Shown here one piece after another: positions 1 to 5,178 of a stretch of 11,816 nucleotides of DNA. The stretch comes from Limnohabitans sp. (GTDB lineage Bacteria > Pseudomonadota > Gammaproteobacteria > Burkholderiales > Burkholderiaceae_C). Under the pieces are notes generated by a model. The model was not told where the DNA came from. It searched no databases and saw only the letters and a list, made by a program, of their open reading frames with translations. The stretch is taken from the NCBI GenBank assembly GCA_030729445.1, contig JANQXJ010000238.1, positions 1,227 through 13,042 of the forward strand, written 5' to 3'. Numbering within the stretch: position 1 is the stretch's first letter; each line of letters begins with the position of its first letter. A program made the position numbers and the translations under genes.

Positions 1-17
1 AACGCTTTTTAACTTTT

Positions 18-37
18 GAGGATCGGCCCCTCGGGGC
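18..37 (+). promoter_or_regulatory. Possible hslO leader: distant GAGGA plus GC hairpin before the TTG start
   Basis: A GAGGA ribosome-binding-like motif lies at 18-22, far from the TTG start at 51. Between them is a compact inverted repeat, GCCCC-TC-GGGGC, at 26-37. No better Shine-Dalgarno motif sits immediately before the TTG. An in-frame TGA at 45-47 rules out an earlier in-frame start. If the repeat folds, it would shorten the effective distance between motif and start. It could equally be the 3' end or terminator of a gene lying left of the window, although no T-run follows. The role is inference only. Confidence 0.3.
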
Positions 38-50
38 TGTTGATTGAACT

Positions 51-1037
51 TTGTCCGAACTCCATAAATTCATTTTCGAAGGCCTGCCCGTGCGCGGCAT
101 GCTCGTGCGCCTGACCGATGCTTGGCAAGACATCCTGGCGCGTCGCGCCGCCAACTCCGAAACCGGCGCATACCCCGCGCCGGTGCGCCAGTTACTCGGT
201 GAGATGGCCGCTGCCGGTGTACTGATGCAAGGCAACATCAAATTCAACGGCGCTTTGGTGCTGCAGATTTTTGGTGACGGTCCGGTCAAGTTGGGTGTGG
301 TCGAGGTGCAGCCCGATCTGAGCCTGCGGGCCACCTGCACCCAGGTCGGCGAGGTGGCCGACAACGCCACCCTCAGCCAGATGGTGAACGTGAACAATGA
401 AGGCCGCTGCGCGATCACGCTCGATCCGCAAGACCGCTTGCCCGGACAGCAGCCTTACCAAGGTGTGGTGCCGCTGTTTGGTGACCGGGGTGAAAAGCTG
501 GAAAACATCAGCGAGGTGCTGGAGCACTACATGCTGCAGTCCGAGCAGCTGGACACCGTGCTGGTGCTGGCGGCCGATGACAAGGTGGCCGCAGGCTTGC
601 TGATTCAGCGCCTGCCCATCGAAGGCGAGGGCAATTTGGCCGGTAAAACCGATTCACTCATGCGTGAGTCGGTGTTAGGTCAGAGCGAAGACTTCAGCCG
701 CATCTCCATCTTGACCAAGAGCCTCAAGCGCGAGGAGTTGCTGGGCTTGGATGCCGAAACCATTTTGCACCGCCTCTATTGGGAAGAGCCCCTGGCCCGG
801 TTTGAGCCCTTCATTGGCGAGACCGGCCCGCGCTTTGCCTGCCGTTGCAACCGCGAGCGCGTGGGCAACATGATCCGCAGCCTGGGCACCGAGGAGGTGG
901 AGGGCATCATTGCCGAACAAGGACAGGTGGAAGTGGGTTGCGACTTTTGTGGTGCGCAATACCGTTTTGACCCGGTGGATGCGGCGGGGCTGTTTACCGG
1001 TTTGCCGCCTGATTTGCCTGCGGGCTCGGTGCACTGA
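51..1037 (+). CDS. hslO: Hsp33 family redox-regulated molecular chaperone HslO
   Basis: This is a cytoplasmic holdase chaperone that is switched on when oxidation releases zinc from its C-terminal cysteines, protecting unfolded proteins during oxidative and heat stress. The 328-residue product opens with MSELHKFIFEGLPVRG, the usual Hsp33 N-terminus. It carries the diagnostic redox switch: Cys264-x-Cys266 (FACRCNRE) and, about 30 residues later, Cys297-x2-Cys300 (GCDFCG). All four zinc ligands are present, so the switch looks intact, and the length is slightly above the usual ~290-300. The start is TTG: an in-frame TGA immediately upstream excludes earlier starts, and the next ATG (residue 17) would remove conserved sequence. 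The gene is the only plus-strand gene and converges with the acyl-CoA dehydrogenase gene. Confidence 0.95.
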   Translation: MSELHKFIFEGLPVRGMLVRLTDAWQDILARRAANSETGAYPAPVRQLLGEMAAAGVLMQGNIKFNGALVLQIFGDGPVKLGVVEVQPDLSLRATCTQVGEVADNATLSQMVNVNNEGRCAITLDPQDRLPGQQPYQGVVPLFGDRGEKLENISEVLEHYMLQSEQLDTVLVLAADDKVAAGLLIQRLPIEGEGNLAGKTDSLMRESVLGQSEDFSRISILTKSLKREELLGLDAETILHRLYWEEPLARFEPFIGETGPRFACRCNRERVGNMIRSLGTEEVEGIIAEQGQVEVGCDFCGAQYRFDPVDAAGLFTGLPPDLPAGSVH

Positions 1038-1101
1038 AGCCAGTGCAGGCCAGGCCAAGTCAAGTGGCCTGAGCACCCAGCAGCGGCCCTGAAGGCGCTG
1101 C
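1031..1101. terminator. Three consecutive inverted repeats in the convergent hslO / acyl-CoA dehydrogenase gap (putative bidirectional terminator)
   Basis: Three short stem-loops follow one another. The first is GCACTG-aagc-CAGTGC (1031-1046), which includes the hslO stop codon. The second is CAGGCCA-7 nt-TGGCCTG (1051-1071). The third is GCAGCG-10 nt-CGCTGC (1080-1101). Their position between two convergent genes suggests transcription termination for one or both. None is followed by a T-run on either strand, so a classical intrinsic terminator is not demonstrated. Confidence 0.4.
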
Positions 1102-1121
1102 CGGGGATGCCGCCAAAGCGG

Positions 1122-2381
1122 TCAGCTGCCGCGGGTGATGGGCATGCCCAAATCACCTGGCAAAGCCAATTGCTTGGCCAACTCGAGCTTGGCCAGCGAG
1201 TTGCGGTGCACCTCGTCCGGGCCGTCGGCCAGGCGCAGGGTGCGCTGGTGGGCATAGGCATAGGCCAGCGGGAAGTCTTGCGACACACCGCCGCCGCCGT
1301 GAGCTTGGATGGCCCAGTCGATGATCTGGCAAGCCATGTTGGGGGCCACGATCTTGATCATGGCGATTTCGGCCTTGGCCACCTTGTTGCCCACGGTGTC
1401 CATCATGTACGCGGCTTTGAGGGTGAGCAAGCGGGCCTGCTCAATCATGCAGCGGGACTCGGCGATGCGCTCTTGCCACACCGTCTGACGGGCCACTTCG
1501 CGGCCAAAGGCCACGCGCTCGTTCAAGCGTTTGCACATCAATTCCAGGGCGCGTTCGGCGATGCCGATGGTGCGCATGCAGTGGTGGATGCGACCAGGGC
1601 CCAAGCGGCCTTGGGCGATTTCAAAGCCACGGCCTTCGCCCAGCAAAATGTTCTCTGCTGGAACGCGCACGTCTTTGAGCACGACCTCCATGTGGCCGTG
1701 TGGGGCGTCGTCGTAACCAAACACCGACAGGGCACGCACCACGGTGATACCGGGTGTGTTGGCAGGCACCACGATCATGGACTGCTGCTCATGCCGACCC
1801 GCGTCGGGGTTGGTCTTGCCCATGACAATGTAGACGGCGCAGCGTGGGTCACCCGCGCCGGACGACCACCATTTGCGACCGTTGATGACGTATTCATTGC
1901 CGTCGCGGCGGATCTCGCATTCGATGTTGGTCGCGTCTGACGAGGCCACATCGGGCTCGGTCATCAAGAAGGCCGAGCGGATTTCGCCGCGCAGCAGGGG
2001 CTCGAGCCAGGTGTCCTTCAGGCTTTCGCTGGCGTAGCGCTCCAGCGTTTCCATGTTGCCGGTGTCGGGTGCCGAGCAGTTGAAGATTTCGGCGGCAAAT
2101 GGCACACGACCCATGATCTCGCACAGCGGTGCGTATTCGAGGTTGGACAGGCCTTGGGGTGCGCGGGTGGATTTGGGCAAAAACAGGTTCCACAAACCGG
2201 CAGCGTGTGCCTTGGGTTTGAGTTCCTCGACGATCTTGGTCGGCACCCAGGCATTGCCTTTGGCACGGTTTTCGGCGATTTCTTCAAAGAACCGCGCCTC
2301 GTTGGGGTAAATGTGCTCGTCCATGAAGGCCAACAAACGGGCCTGCATGTCCTTGACCTTGGGGGTGTATTCAAAATCCAT
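1122..2381 (-). CDS. Acyl-CoA dehydrogenase of the ACAD10/ACAD11 (LvaC-like) type
   Basis: This is an FAD-dependent acyl-CoA dehydrogenase (419 aa) in the subfamily matching the C-terminal half of human ACAD10/11 and Pseudomonas LvaC. There it works with a kinase on 4-hydroxyacyl-CoA substrates. Visible signatures are the flavin/substrate segment AFLMTEPDVASSD (about 138-149), KWWSSGAGDP (170-179), GRLGPGRIHHCMRTIG (258-273), the QAHGGGGV loop (359-366) and RLADGPDEVH near 383-392. Where MCAD-type enzymes have the catalytic Glu of YEGT, this protein has ADGP with Asp386, as I recall is usual in the ACAD10/11 group. I chose the ATG at 2379-2381 because AGGAGA lies seven bases upstream and the product starts MDFEYTPKV. 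A longer frame upstream overlaps the kinase gene and is unlikely. It lies 41 bases after the kinase gene, so co-transcription is likely. The substrate is not determined. Confidence 0.88.
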   Translation of the reverse strand: MDFEYTPKVKDMQARLLAFMDEHIYPNEARFFEEIAENRAKGNAWVPTKIVEELKPKAHAAGLWNLFLPKSTRAPQGLSNLEYAPLCEIMGRVPFAAEIFNCSAPDTGNMETLERYASESLKDTWLEPLLRGEIRSAFLMTEPDVASSDATNIECEIRRDGNEYVINGRKWWSSGAGDPRCAVYIVMGKTNPDAGRHEQQSMIVVPANTPGITVVRALSVFGYDDAPHGHMEVVLKDVRVPAENILLGEGRGFEIAQGRLGPGRIHHCMRTIGIAERALELMCKRLNERVAFGREVARQTVWQERIAESRCMIEQARLLTLKAAYMMDTVGNKVAKAEIAMIKIVAPNMACQIIDWAIQAHGGGGVSQDFPLAYAYAHQRTLRLADGPDEVHRNSLAKLELAKQLALPGDLGMPITRGS

Positions 2382-2387
2382 GGTCTC

Positions 2388-2393
2388 TCTCCT
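2388..2393 (-). promoter_or_regulatory. Strong Shine-Dalgarno deciding the acyl-CoA dehydrogenase start
   Basis: On the minus strand this reads AGGAGA, six bases before the ATG at 2381. It supports this start over the in-frame ATG at 2447, which lies inside the end of the kinase gene. Confidence 0.75.
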
Positions 2394-2422
2394 GGGGTTG
2401 GTGATTCGGTGGTCTAAAAAAA

Positions 2423-3508
2423 TCAGGCTTTGCTGGCAAAACGCCAAGCCAACTCGGCCATGGGCTTGGCACCCGCACCCGAGGTTTTGGCTTGTTCGCT
2501 GGACGCAGTGCCGTCTTCGACACGTTTGGCAATGCCCTGCAAAATGGCCGCGATGCGGAACATGTTGTAAGCGAGGTAAAAATTCCAGTCTTTGGCCAAA
2601 GCCTCAGGTGTGGTGAAGCCGGTGCGCTCGCAATAGCGGCGGATGTACTCGGCCTCGGACGGGATGCCCAATGCGGCCAAGTCGAGCCCGCCAATGCCGC
2701 GGAATGTGCCGGGGCTGATGTGCCAGGCCATGCAGTGGTAGCTGAAGTCGGCCAGTGGGTGGCCCAAGGTGGAAAGCTCCCAGTCCAGCACCGCCAGCAC
2801 GCGGGCTTCGGTCGGGTGGAACATCAGGTTGTCCAGGCGATAGTCGCCATGCACGATGCCAACCAACGATTCGTCTTTGGCGCTGTCCGGAATGTTTTTG
2901 GGCAGCCATTCGATCAGCTGGTCCATCTCGGGGATAGGCTGGGTGACGGACGCGGCGTACTGTTTGCTCCAGCGACCGATTTGGCGCTCGATGTAGTTGC
3001 CCGGTTTGCCGTAGCTCGACAGGCCTTGTTTGGCCACATCAACCTTGTGCAGCGCCGCCAGCACGCGGTTCATTTCATCGTAAATCGCGCCACGTTCAGC
3101 GGTGGTCATGCCGGGCAGGGACTGGTCCCAAAGCACACGACCTTGCACGAACTCCATCACATAAAAGGCGCGGCCAATCACCGACTCGTCATCACACAAC
3201 ACATGCATCTGGGCCACGGGCACATCGGTGCCGTGCAGGCCTTGCATGACGGCAAACTCGCGCTCGATGGCGTGCGCCGAAGGCAGCAGCTTGGCCACTG
3301 GCCCGGGCTTGGCCCGCATCACGTATTGGCAAGAGGGGGTGATGAGCTTGTAGGTGGGGTTGGATTGCCCGCCCTTGAACATTTCCACGCTCAAGGGGCC
3401 CACAAAACCGGGCAGCCGGGCGCTGAGCCAGGCTTCCAGGGCTGGGATGTCGAAGGCGTGGGTGCCGGTGACAGGCCGGGTCCCCACAAAATGGTCAAAA
3501 GCACTCAT
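2423..3508 (-). CDS. APH-fold phosphotransferase, ACAD10/11 kinase-domain (LvaA-like) type
   Basis: This is a protein-kinase-fold small-molecule kinase (361 aa) of the aminoglycoside phosphotransferase superfamily, but its partner gene and sequence point to hydroxyacyl-CoA phosphorylation rather than drug resistance. Visible features are a nucleotide loop FKGGQSNPTYKL (44-55), the catalytic loop VHGDYRLDN (219-227, catalytic Asp222) and the metal-binding motif LDWELSTLGHPLAD (241-254, Asp242 in place of a DFG Asp). The HGDYRLDN...LDWELST.GHPLAD pattern is the hallmark of the kinase domain fused to ACAD in eukaryotic ACAD10/11 and of bacterial LvaA in levulinate catabolism. The ATG at 3508 is preceded by GGGAA. 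It is followed at 41 bases by the acyl-CoA dehydrogenase and preceded by the Crp-type gene. I see no LvaB-like small partner gene nearby. The exact substrate is unknown. Confidence 0.85.
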   Translation of the reverse strand: MSAFDHFVGTRPVTGTHAFDIPALEAWLSARLPGFVGPLSVEMFKGGQSNPTYKLITPSCQYVMRAKPGPVAKLLPSAHAIEREFAVMQGLHGTDVPVAQMHVLCDDESVIGRAFYVMEFVQGRVLWDQSLPGMTTAERGAIYDEMNRVLAALHKVDVAKQGLSSYGKPGNYIERQIGRWSKQYAASVTQPIPEMDQLIEWLPKNIPDSAKDESLVGIVHGDYRLDNLMFHPTEARVLAVLDWELSTLGHPLADFSYHCMAWHISPGTFRGIGGLDLAALGIPSEAEYIRRYCERTGFTTPEALAKDWNFYLAYNMFRIAAILQGIAKRVEDGTASSEQAKTSGAGAKPMAELAWRFASKA

Positions 3509-3528
3509 GGGGTTTCCCGTCGAAAAGC

Positions 3529-3551
3529 TGTGGCTGCCACAATCAGTGGCA
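3529..3551. promoter_or_regulatory. Overlapping palindromes between the regulator and kinase genes
   Basis: Two inverted repeats share bases: TGTGG-ctg-CCACA (3529-3541) and TGCCAC-aatca-GTGGCA (3535-3551). They lie 20-43 bases upstream of the kinase ATG and just after the Crp-type regulator gene. As DNA they could be an operator for that regulator; as RNA they would form mutually exclusive hairpins. The spacing differs from the E. coli Crp half-site arrangement (TGTGA-N6-TCACA). The role is inference. Confidence 0.3.
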
Positions 3552-3572
3552 AGGCAAAGGTGCTGCAGTGTG

Positions 3573-4292
3573 TCAGTGGTCCGCGTTCACGATCAGCAGC
3601 AGCGCATCGCGGTCCAGCACGACCAAGCCACCGGGCTCGATGCGGATGATTTGCTCGCGCTCCATCTGCTTGAGTTCCTGGTTGACCCGCTGGCGCGATG
3701 CACCCAGCAGCTGGGCCAGTTCTTCCTGGGCCAGTTGCAAGCTGATGCGAATCGCCTTGGCGTCCGACAAACTGGGCACGCCGTAGCTGCGCAGCAAGTG
3801 GTTGAGTTGTTTGGCCAGGCGAGCCCGCAAGGGCAGGGTGTTGAGGTCTTCCACCAAGCCGTAGAGCTGGCGAATGCGCCGTGCATGCAAGCGCAGCATG
3901 GCGTCGTAAAACTCGACGTGCTGCGTCAGGATTTTCTTGAAGTCGGCCTTGGCCACGTTGAGCGTGGTCGTTTCGCCATGTGCATAACAGTCGTGTGTGC
4001 GGCGATCCCCGTCGAAGATCGACACATCGCCAAACCAGATGCCCGGCTCCACATAGGTCAAGGTGATCTGCTTGCCCGACACCGAGGTCGAGCTCACACG
4101 CACTGCGCCCTTGGCGCAGGCGATCCACTGCTCGGGCGGATCTCCCCGCGCAGCGAGCATATCGCCGTCCTTGTGACGTTTGACGTAAGCGCATCGAAGT
4201 ATGTCGTGTCGAAGTGAAGGTGAAAGGCTTGAGAACCAGCGACCACTGTTGATCGCCTCTCGTTCCTCCATTGTCAGAATCGGTTCGTCCAT
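3573..4292 (-). CDS. Crp/Fnr family transcriptional regulator
   Basis: This is a DNA-binding regulator (239 aa) with a cyclic-nucleotide-binding-type N-terminal domain (about 20-135) and a winged-helix C-terminal domain. The beta-roll includes GDMLAARGDPPEQW (43-56) and a ligand-pocket-like segment GIWFGDVSIFDGDRRTH (84-100). The Crp phosphate-cassette Arg-Ser appears here as Arg-Thr, so cAMP binding should not be assumed. There is no N-terminal Fnr-type cysteine cluster. The helix-turn-helix is LAQEELAQLLGASRQRVNQEL (about 187-207), where SRQRV is a typical recognition helix. The start ATG at 4292 has AAGGA six bases upstream. It sits inside a run of acyl-CoA catabolism genes with gaps of about 60 bases on each side, which suggests it is a pathway-local regulator. 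The effector is unknown. Confidence 0.9.
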   Translation of the reverse strand: MDEPILTMEEREAINSGRWFSSLSPSLRHDILRCAYVKRHKDGDMLAARGDPPEQWIACAKGAVRVSSTSVSGKQITLTYVEPGIWFGDVSIFDGDRRTHDCYAHGETTTLNVAKADFKKILTQHVEFYDAMLRLHARRIRQLYGLVEDLNTLPLRARLAKQLNHLLRSYGVPSLSDAKAIRISLQLAQEELAQLLGASRQRVNQELKQMEREQIIRIEPGGLVVLDRDALLLIVNADH

Positions 4293-4349
4293 GCTCTGTC
4301 CTTTGAGTGACTGATGATCGGATTTTTGTCGCCTGGGGGACCAGTCGCT

Positions 4350-5129
4350 TTATTCGTATTCGGGTTTTTGCTTGTTCAAAAACGCACCAATGCCAATACC
4401 TGCGTTGGGGTGGTGCAGGTTTTTGACAAATTCATTGCGCTCTCGTGCCAGTTGCGCGTTCAAGCTGCTGCCATCCGCGTCGCTGAGCAGCTCTTTGATG
4501 CTGGCCAGTGCGTTGGGTGCACGGGCGTTGAGCTGTTCGCATAATTGCAGGGCTTGCTGCAAGGCTTGGCCAGCATCCGCGAGTCGATTGACCACACCCA
4601 ATTGCTGCAGCCGCTCAGCACCGATGCGCTCACCACACATCAACAGCTCGGTGGCCAGTTGGCGCGGCACGGCACGCGACAGGCTCCAGCTGCCGCCGCC
4701 ATCGGGCGACAAAGCAATCGAGCTGTAGGCCATCACAAACACGCTGTTGCGTGCGGCCACGATCATGTCGCAGGCCAGGGCCAACGAAAAACCGGCACCG
4801 GCCGCCGGGCCTTCGACGGCAGCGATCACCGGCTTGGGAAAAGTGCGAATCGCTTCGATCCAGTTGTGCAGGCCTTCGATGCTTTGGGCTTGGTGCTCGG
4901 GCGGCAACTGGCGGTTGTTTTGCAGGCGTTGCAAATTGCCGCCCGCACTGAAGATGCCGTTCGCCCCGGTGATCACCACGCTGCGCACATCGGCACTGGA
5001 CTCGGCCACGCTCAGCGCCTCGACGCCTGCAGCGTACATCTCGGGCCCGAGGGCGTTGCGAAACTCCGGGTTGCTGAGGGTCAAGACCAAGGTCTGGCCT
5101 TCGCTGGTGCTGAGCAGTTGGGCAGTCAT
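4350..5129 (-). CDS. Enoyl-CoA hydratase/isomerase (crotonase) family protein
   Basis: This is a crotonase-fold enzyme (259 aa) acting on enoyl-CoA thioesters. Oxyanion-hole segments are FSAGGNLQRL (60-69) and EGPAAGAGFSLALACD (106-121). The segment ALSPDGGGSWSLSRAV (139-154) has an Asp (143) where classical hydratases usually read PGAGG. This resembles the PaaG/isomerase-like and 'alternative oxepin-CoA hydrolase' annotated groups rather than a two-glutamate hydratase. The C-terminus (GIGAFLNKQKPEY) is typical. Isomerisation or hydration of an enoyl-CoA is therefore supported, but not which one. The start ATG at 5129 has a weak AAGAA upstream. It lies between the 3-hydroxyacyl-CoA dehydrogenase gene (49-base gap carrying a REP-like palindrome) and the Crp-type gene (57-base gap). 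Confidence 0.87.
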   Translation of the reverse strand: MTAQLLSTSEGQTLVLTLSNPEFRNALGPEMYAAGVEALSVAESSADVRSVVITGANGIFSAGGNLQRLQNNRQLPPEHQAQSIEGLHNWIEAIRTFPKPVIAAVEGPAAGAGFSLALACDMIVAARNSVFVMAYSSIALSPDGGGSWSLSRAVPRQLATELLMCGERIGAERLQQLGVVNRLADAGQALQQALQLCEQLNARAPNALASIKELLSDADGSSLNAQLARERNEFVKNLHHPNAGIGIGAFLNKQKPEYE

Positions 5130-5145
5130 ATTTCTTAATCGGTTG

Positions 5146-5169
5146 GGGACAGAGCTAAAGATCTGTCCC
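5146..5169. repeat. REP-like palindrome GGGACAGA-N8-TCTGTCCC
   Basis: A perfect 8-bp inverted repeat, GGGACAGA (5146-5153) and TCTGTCCC (5162-5169), surrounds an 8-base loop in the gap between the 3-hydroxyacyl-CoA dehydrogenase and enoyl-CoA hydratase genes. From memory, GGGGACAG-type palindromes are widespread in proteobacterial intergenic regions and are often tied to RAYT (Y1) transposases, so this may be a single REP copy. It could also act as an intra-operon mRNA stabiliser or weak terminator. No T-run follows. Confidence 0.5.
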
Positions 5170-5178
5170 GCAAAGTCA

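Noticed and set aside
1107..1940. 277-codon plus-strand open frame
   Set aside because: It is antisense to the acyl-CoA dehydrogenase; His/Gly/Ala-rich shadow translation.
2423..3508. Aminoglycoside resistance gene
   Set aside because: The fold is shared, but the LDWELSTLGHPLAD pattern and the adjacent acyl-CoA dehydrogenase fit the ACAD10/11 kinase group; no mobile or resistance context is present.
2492..3649. 385-codon plus-strand open frame
   Set aside because: It lies antisense to the kinase gene, which has clear family motifs. The translation is rich in His, Gln and Val without domains, as expected for the reverse of a GC-rich gene.
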